This document shows positions 36,360-44,485 of a stretch of DNA of 64,000 nt, piece by piece. How positions within the stretch are numbered: position 1 is the first letter of the stretch; every line of letters begins with the position of its first letter. The DNA is from Antricoccus suffuscus. GTDB taxonomy: Bacteria > Actinomycetota > Actinomycetes > Mycobacteriales > Antricoccaceae. The position numbers and the translations under genes were made by a program. The DNA lies in contig NZ_PVUE01000014.1 of the NCBI RefSeq assembly GCF_003003235.1, forward strand, positions 60,184-124,183. Reading direction: 5' to 3'. The notes under the pieces were generated by a model. The model saw only the letters and a program-made list of their open reading frames with translations. It had not been told where the DNA came from and made no database searches.

Positions 36360-37760
36360 TTAGAAGTTGATGAAATGGCCGACGGAGCCGTGGATTGCTT
36401 CCTTGACGGCCTCGGCCAGCGTCGGATGTGCGTGTACGTTGCGCCCGACTTCGTGTGCAGTCAGGTCCCATTGCTGGGCGAGGGTCAACTCGGGTAGTAG
36501 TTCGGTGACGTCCGGGCCGATCATGTGGGCGCCAAGAATTTCGCCGTACTTCTTGTCGACCACGATCTTGACGAATCCCGTGGCGTCGCCAAGCCCGTGC
36601 GCCTTGCCGTTGGCCATGAACGGAAACTTGGAGACGTTGACGTCGAAGCCCTTTTCCTTCGCTTGCTCTTCGGTGTATCCGAAGGCTGCGACCTGTGGCT
36701 GGCAGAACGTCGCGCGCGGCACCATGTCGTAGTTGATCGCCATGGTCTCGGCACCAGAGAGAGTCTCGGCCGCCACGATGCCCATCGCCTCGGCGGTGTG
36801 CGCAAGCATCGACTTAGCAGTGCAGTCACCGATGGCGTAAATGCCCTCGACGTTGGTTCGCATGTAGTCGTCGATCGCGATTGCGCCTCGGTCGGTCAGC
36901 TTGACTCCGGTCGCCTCGAGGCCGAATCCCTCGGTGCGCGGCGCGAAGCCGATTGCCTGCAGCACCTTGTCGGTCTCGATAGTCTGCGAGTCGCCGCCTG
37001 CCGCCGGACTGACGACCACCTTGATCTTGTCGCCCGACTGGTCGATCGAGTCAACCTTGGTCGCGGTAAGGACCTTGACGCCGAGCTTCTTGTACTGCTT
37101 CGCGAGTTCGGCAGACACGTCCTTGTCCTCGAGCGGCACCATCCGGTCGAGGAACTCCACGATCGTGACGTCGACGCCGTAATTGGCTAGGACGTAGCCG
37201 AACTCGCTGCCAATCGCGCCCGCGCCCACGATGACGATGCTGGCGGGCAACTGCTCGGTCATGATCTGCTCTTCGTAGGTCACGACCCGGTCGCTGAGCT
37301 CGACACCGGGAATTGTCTTGGTGGTCGCGCCGACTGCGAGAATGCAGTTGTCGAACGTCACCGTTTCTTCGTTGCCGTCAGCGAGCTTGACCTGGAGCGT
37401 CTTCGCGTCGGAGAACGTGCCCCAGCCGTTGAACTCGGTGATCTTGTTCTTTTTCATCAGGAAGTGCACGCCCTTGACGCGGCCGTCGGCAACCGTCCGG
37501 CTGCGTTTGTACGCCGCGCCGAAATCGAAGGTCGCGTCGCCGCTGATCCCGAAGGTCTTAGCTTCCTTGTTGAAAATATGCGCCAGCTCGGCGTTGCGCA
37601 GCAACGCCTTGGACGGGATGCACCCGACATTGAGGCAAACGCCGCCCCAATACTTCAGTTCGACGATCGCCACCTTCTTTCCCAACTGCGCCGCGCGGAT
37701 CGCCGCGACGTACCCGCCGGGTCCGGCACCAACAACTACAACGTCGAAATGAGAGGCCAT
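36360..37760 (-). CDS. lpd: Dihydrolipoyl dehydrogenase
   Basis: 466 residues. FAD fold [20 protein letters not shown] at 8-27, redox disulfide [16 protein letters not shown] near 39-54, NAD fold [20 protein letters not shown] near 177 and the C-terminal [16 protein letters not shown], which supplies the His-Glu pair to the partner active site in the dimer. It reoxidises lipoyl arms of the 2-oxo acid dehydrogenase and glycine cleavage complexes; gcvP and gcvH are elsewhere in the window. Placement ahead of an SDR-SRPBCC-LLM run is not explained by that role. Confidence 0.95.
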   Translation of the reverse strand: MASHFDVVVVGAGPGGYVAAIRAAQLGKKVAIVELKYWGGVCLNVGCIPSKALLRNAELAHIFNKEAKTFGISGDATFDFGAAYKRSRTVADGRVKGVHFLMKKNKITEFNGWGTFSDAKTLQVKLADGNEETVTFDNCILAVGATTKTIPGVELSDRVVTYEEQIMTEQLPASIVIVGAGAIGSEFGYVLANYGVDVTIVEFLDRMVPLEDKDVSAELAKQYKKLGVKVLTATKVDSIDQSGDKIKVVVSPAAGGDSQTIETDKVLQAIGFAPRTEGFGLEATGVKLTDRGAIAIDDYMRTNVEGIYAIGDCTAKSMLAHTAEAMGIVAAETLSGAETMAINYDMVPRATFCQPQVAAFGYTEEQAKEKGFDVNVSKFPFMANGKAHGLGDATGFVKIVVDKKYGEILGAHMIGPDVTELLPELTLAQQWDLTAHEVGRNVHAHPTLAEAVKEAIHGSVGHFINF

Positions 37761-37827
37761 GCCCTAAGAATTCCAGACGCTCCGAGAGCACTTCAACTCG
37801 GTCCGGAAACTGATCAGGCACCGATGA

Positions 37828-38460
37828 TCAGGACGGACCCTTGGACTCCAGGATTAGGACGGAGCCTTGCGCTGTGGCGAGCACTTTGCCCGCCTCATCA
37901 AGAATCTCGGCGTTGGCGAACCCCACCCGGCGGCCAGACTTGGCCAGCCAGCCGCGGGCGCTGATCAGACCACTTTGCTCAGTCATTGGGCGCAGGTAGT
38001 TGACCTTGAGCTCGATAGACGTATATGGAACGCCCGCCGGGAGTGTGGAGCGTACGGCGCAGCTCACCGCGACATCGAGGATCGTGCAGGCAAAGCCGCC
38101 GTGCACCATGCCGATCTGGTTGTACACCGAGGAATCGGGACGGCACTGCACCACACAGCTGCCGTACTCGGCTTCGCTGAACCACCACTCGAGGGTGTAG
38201 CCAATCGGCCCATTAGGGATCAGCCCATCGCGGATCGCCTGCATGGACTCCAAACCGGTCATCTCGGCGACCGCCGCCTTGGTGACCAACGGGTCGTACC
38301 AAGTCACTTCTTTACGTCGCGGCTCGCCCCAATCCAGAGTGGCGGAAGGAGAGCGGGCCGGTGGTCCGTCTGTGGCCCTCCCCCGGGCCGCATTGCCTTC
38401 GGTCGCAATGCTGTCGGCAGCCGCCGAAGCGGTGACGGAAGCGTCTTGTTCGGGTGGCAT
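37828..38460 (-). CDS. PaaI-type hot-dog thioesterase
   Basis: 210 residues with an N-terminal 45-residue disordered segment. The domain carries IGMVHGGFACTILDVAVSCAV near 120 (HGG and the acidic Asp of the active-site helix), SIELKVNYLRPM near 155 and GRRVGFANAEILDEAGKVLA near 180. Expected reaction is hydrolysis of acyl- or aryl-acyl-CoA. It is divergent from cysK across 217-229 bases. No close partner gene. Confidence 0.85.
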   Translation of the reverse strand: MPPEQDASVTASAAADSIATEGNAARGRATDGPPARSPSATLDWGEPRRKEVTWYDPLVTKAAVAEMTGLESMQAIRDGLIPNGPIGYTLEWWFSEAEYGSCVVQCRPDSSVYNQIGMVHGGFACTILDVAVSCAVRSTLPAGVPYTSIELKVNYLRPMTEQSGLISARGWLAKSGRRVGFANAEILDEAGKVLATAQGSVLILESKGPS

Positions 38461-38689
38461 CTACCGCTCCCATTTCGGTCATTCTCGGGTCCGGCTTACT
38501 CAACCACACCGGCACCGAACGGCCACCGTGTGGTGTCCCGCTGCGCGCACGACCACGACTTTCGTTACGGTTGTCACCAGAGCGCGAAACAACATAGGCT
38601 ATCCAGGCACGGGATGTTGAAAATTCGAATAAGTACCTAATTCGTGCTGTGATCCACAGTGTGCCCGCCTGACTGCAATGGAGTGTGGA

Positions 38690-39619
38690 ATGCCCATCTA
38701 CGACAATGTCTCTGATCTCGTCGGTCGTACGCCGCTGGTCAAGATCAATCGCCTCATTGACCCGGCAAAAGCCACGGTTCTGGCCAAGCTTGAGTTCTAT
38801 AACCCTGCCAACTCGGTCAAGGATCGCATCGGCGTCTCCATCGTTGACGCGGCCGAGAAGTCCGGCGACCTCAAGCCCGGTGGGTCCATCGTCGAAGGCA
38901 CGAGCGGCAACACGGGCATCGCGCTGGCAATGGTCGGCGCATCACGGGGCTACAAGGTGATCTTGACCATGCCCGAGTCTGCGTCGAAGGAACGCCGCGC
39001 GATCCTGCGCGCGTACGGCGCTGAGCTCATCCTCACGCCGGCCGCCGAGGGCATGAAGGGCGCCGTGGCCAAGGCCGAAGAAATCGCCAAGGAGCGCGGC
39101 GCCGTCGAGGCAAAACAGTTTGCCAACAAGGCCAACCCGGCCGCTCACCGCGCCGGCACCGGCCAGGAGATCCTGGACGACACCGACGGCAAAGTCGACA
39201 TCTTCATTGCGGGCATCGGCACCGGCGGCACGATTACCGGCGCCGGTCAGTTGCTGAAGGAAAAGATCCCGGGCGTAAAGGTCATCGCCGTTGAGCCGGC
39301 CGAGTCACCGGTCCTCACCGGTGGGCAGGCGGGCCCGCACAAAATCCAGGGCCTGGGCGCCAACTTCGTCCCGGAGGTCCTCGACCGCGACGTGTACGAC
39401 GAGGTCCTCGACATCGATGGCGAGAGCGCACTGCAATGGGCTCGTGACGCTGCGGCCCAGGAAGGCCTGCTCGTCGGCATATCTTCAGGTGCCGCGCTGA
39501 AGGCCGCATCGGATGTGGCAAACCGTCCCGAGAATGCCGGCAAGACAATTGTCGTCATCATTCCGTCGTTCGGCGAGCGCTACCTGACCACGGACCTGTA
39601 CAAGAACTACATGGACTAG
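38690..39619 (+). CDS. cysK: Cysteine synthase A (O-acetylserine sulfhydrylase)
   Basis: 309 residues. PLP lysine in [12 protein letters not shown] near residue 43, the phosphate/substrate loop [13 protein letters not shown] near 68, [19 protein letters not shown] loop ([15 protein letters not shown]) near 175, and SSGAALKAA near 265. It makes cysteine from O-acetylserine and sulfide and is followed directly by cysE, which makes O-acetylserine. ATG 38690 (MPIYDN) is preferred to ATG 38678 because GGAGTG lies 4 bases before it. An inverted repeat CTGTG-ATC-CACAG at 38647-38659 lies upstream and could be an operator. Confidence 0.95.
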   Translation: MPIYDNVSDLVGRTPLVKINRLIDPAKATVLAKLEFYNPANSVKDRIGVSIVDAAEKSGDLKPGGSIVEGTSGNTGIALAMVGASRGYKVILTMPESASKERRAILRAYGAELILTPAAEGMKGAVAKAEEIAKERGAVEAKQFANKANPAAHRAGTGQEILDDTDGKVDIFIAGIGTGGTITGAGQLLKEKIPGVKVIAVEPAESPVLTGGQAGPHKIQGLGANFVPEVLDRDVYDEVLDIDGESALQWARDAAAQEGLLVGISSGAALKAASDVANRPENAGKTIVVIIPSFGERYLTTDLYKNYMD

Positions 39620-40234
39620 TTGGTGCCCGCTACCACCAACAGCTCGTCGTACGCCCCGGAACGGGTGGGCCTGCTCGCCCGCTTCCGGGAAGACGTCGAG
39701 GCGGCGCGAGAGCTCGACCCCGCCGCCGGATCGACGTTGGTTACCGCGCTGACATCTCCTGGCCTGCACGCAATCTGGGTGCACCGAGTCACGCATCGCA
39801 TGTGGCAGCGACTGGGCCTACGTACTGCGGCCCGGCTCGTTGCCTACCTCTCGCGCAGTTTCACAGGAGTGGAGATACACCCTGGCGCTCGGATCGGTAG
39901 ACGCTTCTTCATTGACCATGGCATGGGTGTCGTGATCGGTGAGACGTCGGAGGTCGGTGACGACGTGATGCTGTATCACGGCGTGACTCTCGGCGGCCGC
40001 TCACTCGATAAAGTCAAGCGGCATCCGACCCTCGGAGACCGGGTCACCGTCGGGACCGGCGCACGGATCCTCGGTGCGGTCGTCATCGGCGCCGACAGCC
40101 AGGTCGGCGCGAATGCCGTCGTGGTCAAGGACGTCCCTGCTCACTCGGTCGCCGTCGGCGTACCTGCCAAAGTCAGTGCGCGGCAGGTGCCGCACACCGA
40201 CTCCGACTCCGAAGCGGCGATGTACTACATCTAA
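39620..40234 (+). CDS. cysE: Serine O-acetyltransferase
   Basis: 204 residues. The C-terminal left-handed beta-helix shows [20 protein letters not shown] and [20 protein letters not shown] hexapeptide repeats, with the catalytic His-Asp region HGMG/HGVTLGG, then [19 protein letters not shown]. The TTG start at 39620 abuts the cysK stop; GTG 39623 is an alternative, so the two are co-translated. It lacks the long N-terminal domain of enterobacterial CysE, as usual for actinobacterial forms. The C-terminus ends DSEAAMYYI; terminal Ile fits the known docking of the CysE tail in the CysK active site. Confidence 0.93.
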   Translation: MVPATTNSSSYAPERVGLLARFREDVEAARELDPAAGSTLVTALTSPGLHAIWVHRVTHRMWQRLGLRTAARLVAYLSRSFTGVEIHPGARIGRRFFIDHGMGVVIGETSEVGDDVMLYHGVTLGGRSLDKVKRHPTLGDRVTVGTGARILGAVVIGADSQVGANAVVVKDVPAHSVAVGVPAKVSARQVPHTDSDSEAAMYYI

Positions 40235-40239
40235 GCCCG

Positions 40240-41634
40240 CTAGCTGTTCGGTTCGTCGAGTCCGAGGAGCGCGTTTTCGATGACCTCGCTCAGCGCGGGG
40301 TGGATCCAATAGGGTTCAGCGGCGACCGCGTCCACGGTCTGCTCGAACTGCGCAGCCTGAATCAAGGGCTGAATCAAGCTCGAGGCTTGGTATCCCATCA
40401 GGTGCGCGCCGAGCAACCTCCGCGTGCCAGGATCGGCGAGCACCTTGACCAGACCGACCTCATCCTCCATCGCCCAGCCGTACGCGACATCGCCATACTT
40501 CTGGACCTTGACGAGGTACGGCGTACCGACCTCGCGCAGCTCCTGCTCGGTCTTGCCGAATGAGGCGATCTGCGGGTTGGCGAACACGGCGTGCGGTACG
40601 ACGCGGTGGTCGGTTGCCTGCGGCGCGTCCGAGTGCGCGAGGTTGTACTTCACCGTCTTCGCTTCGCGGTTGGCGACATGCTTGAGCTCGTAGTCGCTGC
40701 TTATATCACCCAGCGCGTAGACGCCCTCGACGTTGGTCCGCTGGAACTCGTCGACCACGATCCGACCGTCCGGATGGGTAGCGATCCCGCCGGCGGCCAC
40801 GTCGAGAAGATCGGTATTGGGTTCGCGTCCGATCGCAAGCAGTACGACGGGAGCCGAGACGTCGAAATCGCCGTCGTCCGACGTACACGACAACGTCCAC
40901 GCCGCCCCGTCGTACACCGCCTTGTGTGGTGACGCGTTAAGTCGCAGGTCGAAGCGATCCTGCGCAAGCGCGGTGAACGACTCGGATACCGTCTCGTCCT
41001 CGAACCGGAGCACCGCATCACGCCGGACCAGCCACGTGACCTCGGTGCCGAGCGCGTCAAATACGTGCGCGAACTCCGCGCCGATGTAGCCGCCGCCGAT
41101 GATGATCATCCGCTCCGGCAGCTCATCGAGCCGCATGACCGTGTCGTTGGTGTGGACACCGCGTGTGGGGTCCGCCTTGTCGAGGCCCTCAATATCTAGC
41201 AGCCGCGGACGACCACCCGCGGCGATAACGATCCGGTCAGCGGTGACCGTGTCACCTGTACCGGTATCGAGTGTCTTGTCGCCGACGAACCGCGCCGTGC
41301 CGGCGTACACGGTGACATTGGGCGACTCGCGACGATACTTCTCCCCCGCTGGCGGAATCTGGTCGATCCGTCCGAAGATGCGGTCCCGGATCTCTCGCCA
41401 GTGCACCTGAGGGGCGGTGAAACTCAGCCCCAGCCGGTCCGCGTGGGCGGCTTCCTCGGCGATATCGGACGGGTAGACGAACATCTTGGTCGGGATGCAC
41501 CCGACGTTGAGACAGGTGCCGCCAAACACGCCACGTTCCATGATCGCGATATCGAGATCATCGAACTCCGGCCCGATGATCGAGTTGCCCGACCCGGTAC
41601 CGATGATGACGAGGTCGTGGTGGCGTTGGCTCAT
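40240..41634 (-). CDS. mtr: Mycothione reductase
   Basis: 464 residues of the disulfide reductase family. FAD fold LVIIGTGSGNSIIGPEF near 8, redox disulfide [20 protein letters not shown] near 34-53, NAD fold IIIGGGYIGAEFAHVFDALG near 176 and the C-terminal YWIHPALSEVIENALL. The GTGSGNS start and PTKMFVYPSD segment are diagnostic for mycothione reductase rather than Lpd or glutathione reductase. It keeps mycothiol reduced, and its presence assigns the genome to actinobacteria. ATG 41634 has GGAG 8 bases upstream. It converges on cysE with a 5-base gap. Confidence 0.94.
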   Translation of the reverse strand: MSQRHHDLVIIGTGSGNSIIGPEFDDLDIAIMERGVFGGTCLNVGCIPTKMFVYPSDIAEEAAHADRLGLSFTAPQVHWREIRDRIFGRIDQIPPAGEKYRRESPNVTVYAGTARFVGDKTLDTGTGDTVTADRIVIAAGGRPRLLDIEGLDKADPTRGVHTNDTVMRLDELPERMIIIGGGYIGAEFAHVFDALGTEVTWLVRRDAVLRFEDETVSESFTALAQDRFDLRLNASPHKAVYDGAAWTLSCTSDDGDFDVSAPVVLLAIGREPNTDLLDVAAGGIATHPDGRIVVDEFQRTNVEGVYALGDISSDYELKHVANREAKTVKYNLAHSDAPQATDHRVVPHAVFANPQIASFGKTEQELREVGTPYLVKVQKYGDVAYGWAMEDEVGLVKVLADPGTRRLLGAHLMGYQASSLIQPLIQAAQFEQTVDAVAAEPYWIHPALSEVIENALLGLDEPNS

Positions 41635-41714
41635 GCGAGTCTCCAATAACTATATTCGCCCGGTGGTTTCATTTCGGGCCGTCTCCCAGCATAGGTACCG
41701 TTACGCTCGAGCGC

Positions 41715-42482
41715 GTGGCTGACTACAACCTTGCGCGTGCCTACATCGCCGCCCATGGCGATCCACTGGAGCTGGCCCGGATCGACGCCGCGATTAGCTA
41801 TCCCGAAGCGCCCGCTCTGAGCGCGGCGGCGCGCGACGTGCTGCGCGACGGGCGCCTGCCAGACGGTGCCGCGCAGGCGCCGTGGTCCGCGGGCACGGCA
41901 AGTATCGAGTCCACCGCGAGCATGCTCGGCATCGTCGACGAACTGAAGTTAGACGAGGATGCAACGGCTGACTATCTGGCGAGGGCGCAAGGCGAGGACG
42001 GCAGTTTCGTCGAAACCGCGCCCGGCGCTCCGCAATGGTTGGCTCGCGACGAGCCTGACGCAGTGATCTTTCTTACCGCCTACGTCGCGCATCGGCTCGG
42101 CCGGCACGGTAAGCACGGGGACGCCGTCTACCGAGCCGTCGACTTCCTGGCGCCGCACCTGGGATCCATGCCGGTCGGCTACCTGCCGACGTACTGGTAC
42201 GCCGCCTCCGCGTACGCCGCCCTGGGTGACCTGCCCTCTGCAGAAGCAATGCTGACCAAAGTCGCCCCCGACGTAGAGGACATCGGGCCGACCGCATTGG
42301 CATCGCTCGGCTGCGCGGTCGGATGGTCGTCGGTGGCGAGCGGTGTACGGTTCCGGCTCACCTGGCGGCAGGAGCCGGACGGACGATGGGCAAGCGAACA
42401 CGGCACACCGGCCGACGTAGTCACCACTATCGAGGCGACTCGCGCATTGGCCATAGGGTCGTACCTCGAGCGAGACCAATAA
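41715..42482 (+). CDS. Alpha/alpha-toroid (prenyltransferase/squalene-cyclase-like) protein
   Basis: 255 residues with helix-rich, Ala/Leu segments: GTASIESTASMLGIVDELKL, GEDGSFVETAPGAPQWLAR, DAVIFLTAYVAHRLGRHGKH and GYLPTYWYAASAYAALGDL. The QGEDGSF and DGRWASEHGTP segments resemble the QW-type turns of the terpenoid-cyclase/prenyltransferase toroid. Catalytic DxDD is not visible, so a non-enzymatic or divergent role is likely. GTG 41715. A small membrane protein follows after 15 bases. Confidence 0.6.
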   Translation: MADYNLARAYIAAHGDPLELARIDAAISYPEAPALSAAARDVLRDGRLPDGAAQAPWSAGTASIESTASMLGIVDELKLDEDATADYLARAQGEDGSFVETAPGAPQWLARDEPDAVIFLTAYVAHRLGRHGKHGDAVYRAVDFLAPHLGSMPVGYLPTYWYAASAYAALGDLPSAEAMLTKVAPDVEDIGPTALASLGCAVGWSSVASGVRFRLTWRQEPDGRWASEHGTPADVVTTIEATRALAIGSYLERDQ

Positions 42483-42497
42483 GGAGAACGCACACAC

Positions 42498-43031
42498 ATG
42501 ACCTATCCGCCTGGTAACCCTCAGCAGAATCGGTACGGCGGCCCTCCGTCGCGGGACCATCTCGCGCCCGGTTACCCCGCGCCCGGGCGGCCGACGTACC
42601 CACAGGGGCCGCCGCCACAGAGTTACCCGCCGCCACCGCAGCGGTCCGGCCCGCCGGTATCGGGCCCGGGCGGAACCATCCAGCTCGACTGCTCATACAA
42701 CAAGTTGGGGTTCTTTCTCGCGTTCACCGGCCCGCACATCAGGGTCGATGGCTATGGACAGGACGGAACCTGGGGCCGGACGGCTATCGCGCTCCCACCC
42801 GGTACGCACTCCATCGAGGTGCACACCCGATATCTGGGCCAGATGGGCCCGGCCCACATGCTTGTCAACGTCTATCCCGGCCAGCAGATCCCTGTCTTCT
42901 ATCGGGCCCCCACCGCGATCTTCTTTAAGGGAGCGATGGGTCATCAGCCTCAGCCGACACCCGGGATGTGGTTGACCTGGGTGATGTTCGCGATCGCCGT
43001 ACTCGTCGTCGCGACCGCCTTCCTCTTCTAG
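42498..43031 (+). CDS. Proline-rich membrane protein of unknown function
   Basis: 177 residues. Residues 1-52 are Pro/Gly/Tyr-rich (GPPPQSYPPPPQRSGPP), a disordered arm. Residues about 55-150 form a compact beta-rich unit (QLDCSYNKLGFFLAFTGPHI, PPGTHSIEVHTRYLG, MLVNVYPGQQIPVFYRAP). A single C-terminal transmembrane span (WLTWVMFAIAVLVVATAFLF) anchors it, so the domain faces the cytoplasm if it is tail-anchored. AAGGAG lies 9-10 bases before the ATG. Unrecognised family; likely envelope-associated. Confidence 0.7.
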   Translation: MTYPPGNPQQNRYGGPPSRDHLAPGYPAPGRPTYPQGPPPQSYPPPPQRSGPPVSGPGGTIQLDCSYNKLGFFLAFTGPHIRVDGYGQDGTWGRTAIALPPGTHSIEVHTRYLGQMGPAHMLVNVYPGQQIPVFYRAPTAIFFKGAMGHQPQPTPGMWLTWVMFAIAVLVVATAFLF

Positions 43032-43128
43032 AACGACGGCAGGAGCACACGACGTCGCGAGTGTGTTGGCGCTGTGAAAACAGTCCCAAAATGACGCACT
43101 AGGGTCACAAAAGGTCCACCATATAGAC

Positions 43129-44118
43129 ATGTCCGCACTCCCGGAGACGATACAAGTGAGCCCGTTCGCGAAGCGTCGTCACAAGACACGCGTGCCCAGC
43201 CTGTTTCTCGAGTTCGATCGCGAAGAGTGGCAGGAACTCGCCGAAAGTACGCCGCTGCCGCTAAGCGAGGACGAGATCACTGAGCTGCAAGGGCTCGGCG
43301 ACAGTATCGATCTCGAAGAGGTGAAGTCGGTCTACTTGCCGTTGTCCCGGCTGCTCAACCTCTACGCATCTGGCACCCAGCACGTGTGGGCCGCCCAACG
43401 AGAGTTCTTGCGTTCGGATGACAAGAAGGTGCCGTTCATCATTGCGGTATCGGGCTCGGTCGCCGTCGGCAAGTCGACCACGGCTCGGCTCCTGCAGGCG
43501 TTGCTCTCGCGTTGGCCGGATCACCCGCGCGTAGAACTCGTCACCACTGATGGTTTCCTCTATCCAAACGCGGAGCTTGAACGCCGCGGACTCATGGAGC
43601 GCAAGGGCTTCCCCGAGTCGTACGATCGCCGCGCTCTCGTTCGCTTCGTCGGCGAAATCAAGGCAGGTCGCTCTGAAGTCTCAGCGCCCGTGTACTCGCA
43701 CCTCGTCTACGACGTCATCCCGGATCAACGCAAAGTCGTCCGCAGCCCGGACATCGTCATCATTGAGGGCCTTAACGTGCTGCAGCAAGGAGATAGCCCA
43801 GGCTCGACCGAGGTCTTCCTGTCCGACCTTTTCGACTTTTCGGTGTACGTCGACGCGCCCGAGCCGATCATTAAGAAGTGGTATCTGCAGCGTTTCGAGG
43901 CCCTGCGCGAGACCGCGTTCCTCGACCCCAGCTCGTTCTTCCGCAGGTTCGCGGAGATCAGCAGGGAAGAGGCCCTCGCGACGGCCAGCAACATCTGGGA
44001 CACCATCAACGGCCCCAACCTGAGTGAGAACATCGCTCCGACGCGCTCACGCGCGCGACTCATCCTCACCAAGGGCGCTAACCACGAGGTCGAGCGGATC
44101 CGGCTGCGCCGCATCTAG
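43129..44118 (+). CDS. coaA: Type I pantothenate kinase
   Basis: 329 residues. P-loop [20 protein letters not shown] near residue 103-122, the [20 protein letters not shown] segment near 142, [14 protein letters not shown] near 183 and [11 protein letters not shown] near 207. It uses the P-loop kinase fold and is normally feedback-inhibited by CoA. The window also has the type III enzyme coaX at 15944, an arrangement also seen in mycobacteria. Promoter not identified. Its 3' side leads into the 21-bp repeat array. Confidence 0.95.
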   Translation: MSALPETIQVSPFAKRRHKTRVPSLFLEFDREEWQELAESTPLPLSEDEITELQGLGDSIDLEEVKSVYLPLSRLLNLYASGTQHVWAAQREFLRSDDKKVPFIIAVSGSVAVGKSTTARLLQALLSRWPDHPRVELVTTDGFLYPNAELERRGLMERKGFPESYDRRALVRFVGEIKAGRSEVSAPVYSHLVYDVIPDQRKVVRSPDIVIIEGLNVLQQGDSPGSTEVFLSDLFDFSVYVDAPEPIIKKWYLQRFEALRETAFLDPSSFFRRFAEISREEALATASNIWDTINGPNLSENIAPTRSRARLILTKGANHEVERIRLRRI

Positions 44119-44232
44119 CACAATCCGCGAGCTCCCGTCCCGCCCTCGCAACTGCACACAAATGTATGGCTCCGCAGCGCCGAGGACGAAGTCTTGCAGC
44201 CAAACGGCACAGATGTGAGCCAGCGACACGAT

Positions 44233-44485
44233 CGTGACGGACGAGCGGACATTCGTGACGGGCGAGCGGATTTACGTGACGGACGAGCGGACATACGTGA
44301 CGGATGGCCGGTTTTTCGTGACGGACGAGCGGACATTCGTGATCGTGACGGACGAGCGGACATTCGTGACGGGCGAGCGGATTTACGTGACGGACGAGCG
44401 GACATACGTGACGGATGGCCGGTTTTTCGTGACGGACGAGCGGACATTCGTGACGGATGGCCGGTTTTTCGTGACGGGCGAGCGG
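44233..44485. repeat. 21-bp tandem repeat array, locus B (12 units)
   Basis: Twelve units open with CGTGACGG and are spaced 21 bp, with one 6-bp insertion (CGTGAT) after the fifth. Variable halves are of four kinds: ACGAGCGGACATT, GCGAGCGGATTTA, ACGAGCGGACATA and ATGGCCGGTTTTT. The order of units 1-5 (44233-44337) recurs as units 6-10 (44344-44448), an offset of 111 bp, so the array grew by block duplication. It ends on the base before the gcvP stop codon (44486-44488). Same family as locus A. Confidence 0.95.

Noticed and set aside
44233..44485. CRISPR array
   Set aside because: Units are contiguous 21-bp repeats with no unique spacers, and no cas genes are present.
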